From Tipula vernalis (lineage: Eukaryota > Arthropoda > Insecta > Diptera > Tipulidae), in the NCBI GenBank assembly GCA_958295665.1, contig OY282558.1, positions 49,297,389-49,361,388 of the forward strand: a stretch of 64,000 nucleotides of DNA. The letters are read 5' to 3'. Positions 20,441 to 32,673 of this stretch are shown here, in pieces. The notes beneath the pieces were generated by a model that was given only the letters and a program-made list of their open reading frames with translations, did not search any database and was not told where the DNA came from. A program made the position numbers and the translations under genes. How positions within the stretch are numbered: the stretch's first letter is position 1; each line of letters begins with the position of its first letter.

Positions 20441-22060
20441 TATAGATATTTACAAATCAGATAAATGCTATCCACCTCCAGATAAAAACTCTCTAGGATG
20501 ATTTTATTCCAATTTTAAATATTGTTTGTGTAAGAAAAGTTTTACACATAAGACTAATGACAAAAGTTTACTGATATAGTTTTTGGTTAGAACGTAAATA
20601 ACGTAATCTGCATTATTGCCGTTTTACTTTCGGGTAACTTTAACCGGATGAATTTGTGATGATGAGATATCCTTGTCTTGTTGGTTACTGTGATCGGCAG
20701 TTGTTAATGAAAATCTTTTGTCTGAGCTTGTTGGCAAATCAGGGCCTCGTATTGGAATATTAAGTACGGTGTACGTACTGGACGGGTCATTGCACAAAAC
20801 CAAATTGCAATTAAATTGGCACCATATAGGTCACAGTAACATAAGTAACACTATATAAGAAAATATGTGAACAACAACATAAATAAGAACGCCGTCAGAT
20901 TATTTTTCCATTTCGTGCCCTCAAAGCTAATTAACATAAATTTTATTGTTCATGTCGTACAATATTTTTATCGTTTTGTAGCTAACTTCAAAGTGAATAT
21001 TAGAACAAAGGAAATTAAATTAGAACAAAACTTTATATATTAAGTTCTTATCGCCAAATTATTAATGTTTTGTAAATGTTTTTGATGTCTACACATGATA
21101 CGTGACCGAATTATGTGTACGACAAGAGTTTAATGGTTATTCTTATACCAAGGCTAATCACATTTTGTGAGCTGCTCTGCACAAACCGTACAAATTTACA
21201 TAATACGCAAACTCAGGGATTGATTATCGATCAGCTAATTGAAATACTCAAGTATTTTAAATATTGACTTACGATGATACTCGTATGTGTATATATTGAA
21301 GGTCGATAAAAATATTGATCTTACGATTTTAGCAAATATTGGAACTGTATACGATCGATCGTATTTCAAAGATTCTTAAAAAATAAACAAATAAAAATTC
21401 TTCCGAGAACATAATAAATAAAGAGCATTGGTACTCGGTTATTTTTGGAACGATTTATTATAATTTAGCCGCGCCAGAACTATACCGTGCTCAAAAGAAA
21501 TCCCCAAAAAATGTTGCGATGTTGTATGCCAAAGAAGAGAAGTCTCGAATTTAAAGCGATGTATTCGTACTTTATAAAAATATAAATCGCAAAATTATGC
21601 AAATTATTGAGTTGGACATCGCACGAAACACTAAACAAATTTAAAGAACGTCAAAAATAACTTTATTTCGATATAGCATTCATTAACTTGTTATTTTACT
21701 TTTTTTTTATCTAAATTCCAATTTTTATATTTCGGTTTTAACATAAATTATTGCCAGCCGAGGCAAACAAAAACCACGCCACATAACAATGAAAGAAGTT
21801 TAGTGAGGTTTACTTTCGAATGCGTCCTTCAACTTTGTTCTAAATTTTATAGGTTAACATTTTTTGGTGTCCGATTATTTAATAGAGTTGAAGGTGAGAA
21901 ATCTCACGGATATTTGTCTTGATTAATAAAACATTTTAGCTTAAATTCTATTAAATGTAAACTTTTACATATATACCAAAGTTTTGGCATATGGCCAATT
22001 AGAATAGAAGTAGGCCATTTCTTAATCGATTATGGAAATGTGGGATTAATTTTTGGAACT
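20441..22060. other. A+T-rich spacer, nothing recognised
   Basis: There is no open frame of note, no tandem array and no recognisable element domain in this 1.6 kb. Confidence 0.5.
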
Positions 22061-22063
22061 TGG

Positions 22064-23011
22064 CTAGCTATTTTTCCAATTGGAATTTAAATTTTTTTGT
22101 AATTTTGAATTTTTCATACCACCACACAATATTTCCGAGAGACCGGGGACCCAGACTATCTGGATATTGAAATGCTCACTCATCTCGTTAAGAGATGAGC
22201 GGCACTTCAATGCCACCACGGACGTCAGAGAAACTGATTCCAGCGGTGGCTTATCGCCCACCTGGCCCTCCAGTAAATAATAATAATAATCCCTTGTGGA
22301 TATAACATTATGCTTCAACCAAGTCAGTGCTTCCTCAATCGCTACCACCTCCGCCTGGTAAACACTGCAGTTATCAGGAAGACGAACGGATATATTCACA
22401 TTTAATTTGTCACAATAGACTCCTGCTCCGACTTTGCCGTCTAGCTTGGAGCCGTCAGTGTAGAATTGTATACTTCCAGTTTCTGTTATTGACCTGTTCC
22501 CCCAGTATTCCCTTGAGGGGAGAAGAGTCCGGAAACCTTTTTCAAACCATACAATCGGTATCGTGTGAAGAATGTATGTCTGAAGACATCTCTCAAACAC
22601 GGCAGAGAGTCGACAGGAAGAAGGTAGAACAAAGCCTCCAGAGCACGTGTAGGGGTTGTCCTCAGTGCCCCGCTTATAAGCAAGCAGGCCGTTCTCTGTA
22701 CCTTCTCTATCTTATTCTTATAAGTTTTCTTGTTTAATGCTGGCCACCACACACTCACCCCGTACATCAGAATCGATCTGACTACAGCGGTGACGAGCCA
22801 GTGTACCAGCTCTGGTTATATACCCCATCTCCTACCGACGGCGTTTCTACATGAGTACAGAGCCATGGTGGACTTCTTTACTCTCTCTAAAATATTGGGC
22901 ATCCAATTTAGCTTACTATTCAAGATTATGCCCAGAAATCTTACCTTTTCAGTAAAGGCCAGTGCCGTGCCATTTAAGGTAGGTGGGGCGACTACCAGAA
23001 TTTGCGAGTAG
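22064..23011 (-). pseudogene. LINE ORF2 fragment: thumb region and RNase H
   Basis: Reading the minus strand from about 23011, the stretch before RNase H appears first (EKVRFLGIIL-like, then ILMYGVSVWWPAL, KIEKVQRTACLLISGALRTTPT). After a frame change the RNase H domain follows, with IQFYTDGSKLDGKVGAGVY (first catalytic Asp) and QAEVVAIEEALTWL (Glu). The next catalytic segment is damaged: a TAA-like trinucleotide run (22274-22290) replaces the usual IYADS stretch, giving DYYYYLLEG. The end IQIVWVPGLSE lacks the final His of WVPGH. The pieces belong to the same LINE family as 61069-63173. Confidence 0.83.
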
Positions 23012-23118
23012 GTTACCTAATCATATGCTGGCAAGCAGGATTGTTAGCTGGTACTGGCTTTGTTGAAGGCCCGGAACAAAGCTAATATATGTAGCTATGT
23101 ACTCCTGTTGGAACGCCA

Positions 23119-23615
23119 TTGGTAATATATGCGGTCTGGAACCGGGGGCTATTATACTGGCTCTACACGGGCTTTACACTCGACTATTGTTGGATAGTTG
23201 ACGAAAGAGCTAGCGAATCTTTATTACATCACACGAGTTTCGAGAAGCGATTTCGGACTATGTTTCCTTCAAGGGAATTCTGGAGCGATGGATCGGTATC
23301 GGAAACCGAAGCTGTGTGATGCTACACGGACGCCTCCAAGCCAGACGTTAAGGTGGGAGCTGGAGTATTCCGTGATAATCTAAATGTGAAGATTTCTATT
23401 CGTTTCCCGGATTACTTCAGCCTGTACTAAGCTGAGGTGACAGTAAGGTGATATTGCAGTCTATGAGGGTAGTCAAGCGGAGGGTTGTCATTCATCTCTT
23501 AATGAGATTAGTGAGCATAATTCTGTTAATCTGCGCACCTAGTCAATCGGACGTCATGGGGAACTGTAGGGTAGAAAACTTGCTAGGTACCGTACGACCT
23601 CTCTAGCTGCAACCA
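23119..23615 (+). pseudogene. LINE RNase H fragment in opposite orientation
   Basis: The plus strand reads ESLLHHTSFEKRFRTMFPSREFW, then after a stop CYTDASKPDVKVGAGVF, NLNVKISIRFPDYFSLY and another stop before AEV. It is the same RNase H region as the minus-strand copy at 22064-22600 but more degraded, with stops and frame changes down to about 23615 (SLNEISEHNSVNL). The two copies therefore converge within 1.5 kb. Confidence 0.75.
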
Positions 23616-25343
23616 TCAAGTGTATTATCTGTGTCCAATGCAGTTTTCTATAAAAAATAAACTTAAAATTAGCTGTTGTCACACTGGGAAGTTGATAAAT
23701 TTGCCTATGTCACAGCAACACTTCCCTATTGATATTATAAATCTCTTTGTTCGTACAATAATGCAATCGCATTTTCTTCATCGGTTGCTCAAATTCAGGA
23801 TTTGCCAGGAAGTGCTTATTGCTTTAAATTAAATGCGGTAGTATATCGCCAATCTTTGACAAACCGATTTATTTTTCAATAAATTTTGATAATTATCTGG
23901 ATCTTAGTAGAAGGTATGCTGAGTCATTTCTTTACAATCCTGACACAGCTGTTAATATATTCATTAAAATGAAGAATTTATTAGTGATATCACAACGAAA
24001 CTTATTTTTGGACATGCGTTTAAGTTATTGAACATTAAAAGGTGGACTACCTCATCATGCTCACTGTTTGTTTATAAATAATTAACATAAATACAAGGCT
24101 GCTGACGATGCTGCCGGCGAACTATATGGTCAACGGTAAAAACAATTATTGTAAGCATATCCATAAATATATTAGGCCTTACAGTGACAATACATTGGTT
24201 GACTGCATTTTTGGAACTAAATTCTGCCGATGCTCAAGCCCATTAATTAATTTTTTCAATAATATGAGTTTCGCCTAAAGATTCAAAGTCGAGTGGAGTA
24301 ACTGTTTATCATAGGCTTGCCATCATATGCTACCTAATTCTATGATGTCAGCTCTGCTTTTCCATTTTGTACGTCATCAATCTCCTATTCGACTTTCTTA
24401 TATGACATGACAAACCCCGGGCTAGTTAGCAGTAAATCGAGCCCAAACCAGAACAGATTTAGGTTTCTGGCTTTTGGCAACAATTCGAAATGCTATGGGA
24501 GGTGTTTTTGATCAAGTACGATCATTTTGACGATTTTAGCATTGTTCAATTGTGAACAGTTTCTCATCATGTAATACTTTGCATCTTTTAAGTCGTGTGA
24601 GGTTCATTTTGTCCGTAAGAAGATGGGCTTTTTGGAGCTCGCCCGGTTCGTTGTTATGGTTTCTTTAGCTAATTTTCAAACTGTTTCGCTGTTTATTTAA
24701 CGGCTTCTGGCTATATAATGCATCTTGATTTGCTGATTTTAGTGAATCTAATCCAGCTTTGAAAACTGTTGAAAGTGGAAGACGAACACTTTGAATTATT
24801 TTTTTCCGATTTTCCAATAATGCGCGCATCAGATGTGTTGTTCTGGTCATGTTTTAGCCAGCCGCGTGATGCTTATGGCTGTTTAAGGGGTAACCTGGCA
24901 AACAAGATAGTTCCATCTTGCGGTATACGACTCGCTCGCAGGCTGCAGAATTAGAGGTCTCGACTCAGATGGCTGATGGTGATCTTTGAAAACAAGGCCA
25001 TTTAACAGTGGCTCAGGCAGGTGACTTTAAAAATAAAGCCATGGTACGGAGCATAGTTGAAGGTGGTTGAGGCAGGTAACCTGCCTCTAGCCCAGATTGT
25101 GTATGGCTACGGATCGGCTTCTTGGATTCATCAAGAGCGAAAACAAAGCCATGTAGGCAATAGGATGGAGGATTCAGACAGGATTGAGCGGGGTGTTTGA
25201 TAATACCTTTTAGCGGGGTGTTTGATAATACCAGGTGGATCTGCTCCATGCTCTAATATCGCAAGATTACAGCTAAATTAGGTCGTGAGCCCGTAAACAT
25301 CAGGGTCATAAACAGATATCCCCAAGAAGGCGTACTGTCTCCT
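23616..25343. other. Spacer; one 21-bp direct duplication
   Basis: No gene was recognised in 1.7 kb. At about 25186-25233 the phrase gcggggtgtttgataatacc is repeated in tandem with a short spacer. The rest is A+T-rich sequence without domain matches. Confidence 0.5.
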
Positions 25344-25535
25344 CTAGAGGCTAGAGTGCTTTTCTCGGAACTCAAATTGATGTGATGGAATGAGATTTGT
25401 AACCACTATTAACGGTTTAATTCTTTTAAGTAGCAATTTTTCAAATTGCTTTGACATTGTTGGCAGTAGAGAAATTGCCTTAAAAAGTTCTTTTGTCATT
25501 AGGTGGTGTGCCTGGTTTCCATTGGCGTAGAACAT
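25344..25535 (-). pseudogene. Jockey-like LINE RT fragment
   Basis: The minus strand reads KAISLLPTMSKQFEKLLLKRI, then LIPSHQFEFREKHSSL. This corresponds to the RT stretch 'YRPISLLP...FEKLLLKRL...IPSHQFGFR..HST' of Jockey-group LINEs. Only about 190 bp survive. It differs from the RNase H-bearing LINEs elsewhere in the window (compare LRPITLSSFLLKTLERMVD at 62.2 kb), so it represents another family. Confidence 0.75.
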
Positions 25536-26484
25536 ATTTTAACCGGAATAATAAATTGATTATATGTAATAATTTTCATATTGATTTCTCACGAAGGCTT
25601 TTATGGTTTGTCCTGTGATCAATTCATATTCTGGTGCTTTTCTAGGGTTTAGGTTACATTTTCTTTTTTCTTTTAATTAATGTACAATAGCTTCACCGGC
25701 TCTATATTTAGCTCATCAATATTACAAAATGACATGATATCTTCATCAGCAGTTGCTCTGGGATTAGGCTGGGTAAGATTACCATTTGCTTTAGCAGTAC
25801 GGTACCAGGTTCCGTCAGGTTTCCGAGTTGGAAGTATTTAAAATTTAGGTCTTTTCAGCCCCTTCAGTCCTTTTCAGCTGTAAGGCTACTCAAATATCTA
25901 TTGATTGACTCATTCTTAAATTATTTAATAAGTAATTTTGATTTATTACATAAGTTGTTAAGCTTCGTATTATTTTCTGCCTTACAGTGCCTTACAGGCC
26001 TTGAATTAAGGCTTCTAGACATAACTTTAATTAATCGATTAATTTAGTCTGTATACATGAATCACTGGTAACCATCCACTTTACGTTTATTGGTTAACTT
26101 CCGGTATGTGTCAGAGTCTGACGTGCTAATTTTTCAAACGCCATTATTTAAAGGCGGCTTCTCTTTGGTTTTATCTTCCTAATGCTCCACGCTTTAAGCA
26201 GATTTAGTTATCTGCTCAGACTGCTCGAACTTCGATGAAGATTCAGCTTTCCTTTTTTTAACTCTCTCCGAAGGTGTTTTTTTTGTACGGGGTACGCCAT
26301 CTTTTATTGGGGTATATATGAGGAAGTCTGACAATAATTTCTTCTATGTTATTCGTCGTTTTATTTAGGATGGAATAATTTTTTTTTTTTGAATGTTTTA
26401 AGCTCGAAGTTCTAATTTCCAACTGCAAAAACTTCGTTTAAGAATTCCACAGCCATCTTTATCCCATCGACAATGTACTGTTAA
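25536..26484. other. Spacer with a possible Jockey ORF1 remnant
   Basis: Around 26140-26300 the minus strand can be read as a Lys/Ser-rich stretch (KTPSERVKKRKAESSSKFEQ), which could derive from the basic ORF1 tail of a Jockey-like LINE. The match is weak. The rest has no recognised content. Confidence 0.3.
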
Positions 26485-29101
26485 AGTTAGCCGAAAATAA
26501 AAAATGTTCTAGTCATTAATCGAAAGTAAATAGGATACGTCGATTTAAATAAAAAAAATTGTAAGTAGTTTTACGTGGAAAATTTGGTTTACGAAGGAAA
26601 AAATTCTGTTCAAATTTCCCATGGGAAGTCTAGGAAAAGTTTCCGGCCAAAGTAGAAAATGTATATATATAAAATCATCCTATAGAGTGTTATGTCTGAA
26701 GATGGATTGCATTTATGTGACTTGTCAATAGCTAACGTAGTAAAAAAATTCAGTTTAATTTTCCCTTGGAAAATCTCGGAAAATTTAAACAGTATCCAGC
26801 CGAAAGTAAATAATGAATGAATAAAATCAGACTCTAGAGTGTTATGTCTGGAGATGGATTTTATTGATGTGACTTGTCAATAGTTATTGCAGGAAAAAAA
26901 TTCAGTTCAAGTTTCCCATGGGAAATTTCGGAAATTTTATTCATCAAAATTCGATTTTCCAGAGGTCATTAGAAAATTTTAATAAAATCAGCCTGTAGAG
27001 TGTTATATCTGGAGATATTTTTATTGATGTGACCTGTCAATAGCTATCGCAGGAAAAATATTCAGTTAAAGCTTTCAGTGGAAAATCTTGGAAAATTCGA
27101 TTTTCCACAAATCATTAGAAAATTTGTTTAAAAGCAGCCTCTAAAGTGTGGTGTCTGAAGATGGATTACATTGATGTGACTTGTCAATAGCTAACCCAGT
27201 AAAAAAATTCAGTTTAATTTTCCCGTGGAAAATCTCGGAAAAATTAAAAAGTATCCAGCCGAAAGTAAGAAATAAATGTATAAAATCAGCCTTATAGAAT
27301 TATTTCTGGAGATGAATTACATTGATGTGACTTGTCAATAGCTATCGCAGGAAAAAAATTCAGTTCAAGTTTCCCATGGGAAATTTCGGAAAATTTATTC
27401 ATCAAAATTCGATTTTCCAAAGGTCATTAGAAAATTTGAATAAAATCAGCCTGTAGAATGTTTTGTCTGGAGATGAATTACATTAATGTGACCTGTTAAT
27501 AGCTATCGCAGGAAAAAATTCAGTTTAAGTTTCCCGTGAGAAATCTCGGAAAATTCGATTTTCCAAAAATCATTCGAAAATTTGAATAAAATCAGCCTCT
27601 ATAGTGTTATGTCTGAAGATGGATTGCATTTATGTGACTTGTCAATAGCTAACGTAGTAAAAATATTCAGTTTAATTTTCCCGTGGAAATCTCGGAAAAT
27701 TTAAAAAGGATCCAGCCGAAAGTAAATAATTAATAAATAAAATCAGACTCTAGAGTGTTATGTCTGGAGATGAATTTTATTGATGTGACTTGTCAATAGT
27801 TATTGCAGGAAAAAAATTCAGTTCAAGTTTCCCATGGGAAATTTCGGAAAATTTATTCATCAAAATTCGATTTTCCAAAGGTCATTAGAAAATTTGAATA
27901 AAATCAGCCTGTAGAATGTTTTGTCTGGAGATGAATTACATTAATGTGACCTGTTAATAGCTATCGCAGGAAAAAATTCAGTTTAAGTTTCCCGTGAGAA
28001 ATCTCGGAAAATTCGATTTTCCAAAAATCATTCGAAAATTTGAATAAAATCAGCCTCTATAGTGTTATGTCTGAAGATGGATTGCATTTATGTGACTTGT
28101 CAATAGCTAACGTAGTAAAAATATTCAGTTTAATTTTCCCTTGGAAAATCTCGGAAAATTTAAAAAGTATCCAGCCGAAAGTAAATAATTAATAAATAAA
28201 ATCAGACTCTAGAGTGTTATGTCTGGAGATGAATTTTATTGATGTGACTTGTCAATAGTTATTGCAGGAAAAAAATTCAGTTCAAGTTTCCCATGGGAAA
28301 TTTCGGAAAATTTATTCATCAAAATTCGATTTTCCAAAGGTCATTAGAAAATTTGAATAAAATCAGCCTGTAGAATGTTTTGTCTGGAGATGAATTACAT
28401 TAATGTGACCTGTTAATAGCTATCGCAGGAAAAAATTCAGTTTAAGTTTCCCGTGAGAAATCTCGGAAAATTCGATTTTCCAAAAATCATTCGAAAATTT
28501 GAATAAAATCAGCCTCTATAGTGTTATGTCTGAAGATGGATTGCATTTATGTGACTTGTCAATAGCTAACGTAGTAAAAATATTCAGTTTAATTTTCCCG
28601 TGGAAAATCTCGGAAAATTTAAAAAGGATCCAGCCGAAAGTAAATAATTAATAAATAAAATCAGACTCTAGAGTGTTATGTCTGGAGATGGATTTTATTG
28701 ATGTGACTTGTCAATAGTTATTGCAGGAAAAAAATTCAGTTCAAGTTTCCCATGGGGAATTTCGGAAAATTTATTCATCAAAATTCGATTTTCCAAAGGT
28801 CATTAGAAAATTTGAATAAAATCAGCCTGTAGAGTGTTATGTCTGGAGATATTTTTATTGATGTGACCTGTCAATAGCTATCGCAGGAAAAATATTCAGT
28901 TAAAGCTTCCAGTGGAAAATCTTGGAAAATTCGATTTTCCTCAAATCATTAGAAAATTTGTTTAAAAGCAACCTCTATAGTGTTATGTCTGAAGATGGAT
29001 TACATTTATGTGACTTGTCAATAGCTAACCCAGTAAAAAAATTCAGTTTAATTTTCCCGTGGAAAATCTCGGAAAATTTAAAAAGTATCTAGCCGAAAGT
29101 A

Positions 29102-29856
29102 TTATTATTATTATTATTGGGGGGGCCATGCGGGCGATCAGCCACTTCGCACTGCGACCTAAAAGATCTATTGTGCTGGCCCCTGCTTAATTATCCGTCC
29201 AGTCAATATTCAGGTTCTTAATGAACCTGACGATACTGCCTCCCGGTACGTGATACATTCTATCTGGGCTTATTGCTCTCCCTCCTAGATGTTTACTACA
29301 GCATGTAGTTCCGCTAGAAAGACGGTAGCATTGGAGCTCAAGGACCTCGAGAGGGTTGTCCCACTCTCATATATTCCTACTCCTGCCCCGTATTCCGTTT
29401 GATTTTACTCTTACGAGTTGCTCGGAATTGCAAATCACCTGTAGGTCACCCAGCTTTACTACAGGAAGGCTAAATAAAACTGGAGGGTGCCTGGTATCCA
29501 GAGTCCGCATATTTTGGGCTGATTAACCTATCAGCCATTCATCTTTCGGCATATGCTGTTCCACCTTAGATTAAGGTTTTTTGTCAAGGTTTTCTCCTTT
29601 AGCGCCGTACTTTAGCCTGTGCCAAATGGCCTAAAATGTGCCAAGTGGCCTTAGTTACCAGTGGTTGCCACGAGGAGGCAGTACGTACACTTGCGAACTG
29701 TGAACAGGTTACCCCTTACACAATTGTACCCATCACGCAGCTGCCTAATGAAAAGACCAGAACAGCTCACGTGATGCGCACCCTACTGGAAGGTTACGGA
29801 GCTGGTAGATTAATCTACTCAACTTTGGTCCCCCCCTCCAATAGTCGCCAAACCAC
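29102..29856 (-). mobile_element. Internally deleted LINE with target-site duplications
   Basis: The sequence ctagccgaaagta at 29089-29101 recurs at 29857-29869, a 13-bp target duplication, and both copies are part of the satellite monomer. On the minus strand the insert has the same 5' leader as the LINE at 1590-2036 (29856-29400). A short RNase H-like remnant (TVFLAELHAVV) and the 3' end with cactgcgacc...tattgtgc follow. The tail is a (TAA)n tract (ATT repeats at 29101-29118). ORF1, endonuclease and RT are absent, so it must have moved, if at all, with help from a full-length relative. Confidence 0.9.
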
Positions 29857-30237
29857 CTAGCCGAAAGTAAGAAATAAATGTATAAAATCAGCCTTAGAGA
29901 ATTATTTCTGGAGATGAATTACATTGATGTGACTTGTCAATAGCTATCTCAGGAAAAAAATTCAATTCAAGTTTCCCGTGGGAAATTTCGGAAAATTTAT
30001 TCATCAAAACTCGATTTTCCAAAGGTCAATAGAAAATTTGAATAAAATCAGCCTGTAGAATGTTATGTCTGGAGATATTTTTATTGATGTGACCTGTCAA
30101 TAGCTATGGCAGGAAAAATATTCAGTTAAAGCTTCCAGTGGAAAATCTTGGAAAATTCGATTTTCCACAAATCATTAGAAAATTTGTTTAAAAGCAGCCT
30201 CTAAAGTGTGATGTCTGAAGATGGATTACATTGATGT

Positions 30238-30370
30238 GACTTGTCAATAGCTATCGCAAGAAAAAAATTCAGTTCAAGTTTCCCATGGGAAATTTCGGAA
30301 AATTTACAAAAAATTCCCACGGGAAACTTGAACTGAGTTTTTTTCTTGCGATAGATATTGACAAGTCACA
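30238..30370. repeat. Hairpin formed by an inverted terminal satellite monomer
   Basis: The forward monomer at 30238-30305 (cttgtcaatagctatcgc, tcagttcaagtttccc) is followed after a few bases by its reverse complement at 30312-30370 (gggaaacttgaactga, gcgatagatattgacaag). The array therefore ends in a near-perfect fold-back. Confidence 0.85.
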
Positions 30371-32616
30371 ACAGCAAAATACTTCTTCAGACATAACATT
30401 CAAGAGTCCTATGTGTAACTTTTTGCTCCCTAACTAAGCGAATTAAAAACGAATATTAAAAAGAAAAATTAAAAACGAATATTAAAAAGAGATGCCTTTA
30501 CTGATAAATCAAACTCTGTTTTCTAAAAATAAAACCAACTATTTTTTAATGTATAATTAGGGTTGCCCACTTTGCCAGAAATCCCTATAAACCAATTATC
30601 TGGAATACGTAATTTTTACTGCGAACAATTGGCTTATAGCGTCAACAATTCTCTATGTTGAAATGAAAACAATTTTTATGTAAAGTTTGTCAAATAGCAA
30701 TGAGCAGAGGTTAAACAAAGACAAATAACATAACATCCCGCAATTTTGTGCACCTGTAAATTTTAAAATCATTATACCCCCGCACCCACGTGAAATTAAT
30801 CAAAAGTAAAAATTTTCCACTCTAGATACATATAGTATATCATGAATGTTTGAGATCATAATCTTCGGTGTTTTTTTAAATCTTTTTAAGTTTTTTTTTT
30901 TTGGTTTGTATGTTTATAGCCTCTTAGTTCGATGTACACCAACCACATACATTTCACTGTGGTGGACACACAGTTGCACTTAAACCAGCAACAAGAACAA
31001 AGTATTTTTGTCTTATTTTTTTTTTTTTTTTTTTTTGTTGGTTAAGAACGAGAAGAAGGTGGAACCAAATCAAATTAGATGAAAATTAAAAGTTATAAAT
31101 AACAAAAAATTAAATCGGAAAACCCATTCAGACAAAATAAATTTGAACGTGTATATCAATGAATGGATAGATATAGAATCGATATTGCGTGAACATGTTA
31201 AAAGTTTAGGTTAATCAAATAGACAAGAAAATTTGGTCTATTCCTGGAATTTAATTGTATAATTATAAAGAAATTAAAGAATAATTTAATTCTTTTTTTT
31301 TTTGTAATGGGTTTTCAACCTGAAACAGGTTATTTCGTTCATTTGATTCCCTTCCCTACCTATATAATAAATGTAATTAGAAATAAATTAGTTTACCATT
31401 TCATCGATTCGGGAACATCGCGTTTATATTTCCTTAACTTTAAATCATCTGCGCACAGAAGCGTACATTGTGTCATCAATACGCATGTTTTACATACTCA
31501 ACTCATCATCATTATTTCCTGTTCGGTATAAACCTTATGCGATTCCAAAATAATTAATGAACCATGAAAGGTCGTTATGAGTTTTTTCACTTATACGTTT
31601 TGTACCCACAGACATACTCCCAGCTAATTAATTACCTTTTACGATCCATTGTTTAATCTTTCAATGCGCGGTATATATCTGCATGATTTAAATCGAAAGA
31701 AAAGTAGAGAAACTTTCTTTATATCAATTTCGAAATTATTTAACACAAGTACTGCATAGGTTAAAGGTACACGCCAAGGTAAGTGTATTCCTGGATCTAG
31801 ATATCTGGCACACATTTTTCAAATGCCTCGAACAAACAAACAAAAAAAAATGTCGACAGTCATGGTGATGAAATGATAAAGATCTGCGCTAATCATGTGT
31901 TTAGATGAGAATTATTATTTATGTTGTGTATTTTTATTTTCTTAACAACAAAAAAAAAAAAAAAAAATCAACAATGAAATGTAGAAAATGTCTTAAGAGA
32001 TACTGTACTAAAAAAAAAATCTAAATGTGTTTTTTGCTTGCAGATTATTTCTTAATTAAATTTTTCTTTTTCTTTAATATGTTTAATTATTAATGATTTG
32101 TAAATTGATATGGCATTTAGCATAGTTACGTATTTTATGTGCATTTGTAGTGTTCAATTATGTAACTGATTATGTTGTGTGACAAGGAGAAAAAGCGGCA
32201 GCATCAATAATTTTGGATTCACCTGGTGACACATTCAATTATTTCCCCGTATGTGCCATATTGATAGTGCTGCTCCTGCTAATAATTTGCTGTTCGTGGG
32301 GAAGTGGTTGTTTGCTGCTGTTCGGGCAAAAATTATTTTGCCTGATTTTGCATTGGTGACAGCGGTGGGATACGACCCCACGCCCTTCCAGACTGGTGTA
32401 CAGTTACTTGTTTCGGACAACGTATATAATATTAGTACAGTTTTTGTAATATCTTATTTTCATATTTATTTATATTTATTTTGGAAAGCCTTAAATTTTT
32501 GTTTCATGACTAACTGTTAACTCTTGTAATAACATTGTATTAAGTAATAAAACATTCATTCCATATTGTACGCTCAAACCAAATGGTTGTTACACCTTAC
32601 TTAAATAAATATAATT
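30371..32616. other. A+T-rich spacer before the plus-strand Gypsy
   Basis: A 28-bp phrase with aattaaaaacgaatattaaaaaga is duplicated at about 30437-30490. T tracts occur at about 30892-30902 and 31017-31036. The last 400 bp (about 32170-32600), with an aataaaa signal near 32550, lie where the Gypsy 5' LTR and leader should be. No matching 3' LTR was found, so LTR limits are undetermined. Confidence 0.4.
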
Positions 32617-32673
32617 ATGTTAAACCCATTATTCCGTGCAATATTTTTTTTTTTGTGTATTTGTGCATTTTTC

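Larger units (their letters stand above)
26485..30370. repeat. Satellite array with 459-bp higher-order unit
   Basis: Three related monomers of about 145-165 bp alternate. One has tttcccatgggaaatttcgg and attcatcaaaattcg. One has tttcccgtgagaaatctcgg. One has ttttcccgtggaaaatctcgg and ccagccgaaagtaaat. The phrase tcagactctagag recurs at 26827, 27743, 28202 and 28661, giving a 459-bp higher-order period that is nearly identical over 27.4-28.9 kb. Outer monomers at both ends are more diverged. An internally deleted LINE interrupts the array at 29102-29856. The array ends in an inverted monomer (30238-30370). Confidence 0.92.

Noticed and set aside
32251..32520. Opposed frames near the start of the plus-strand Gypsy
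   Set aside because: No gag or other domain is visible. The region is more likely LTR or leader, and neither frame is supported.
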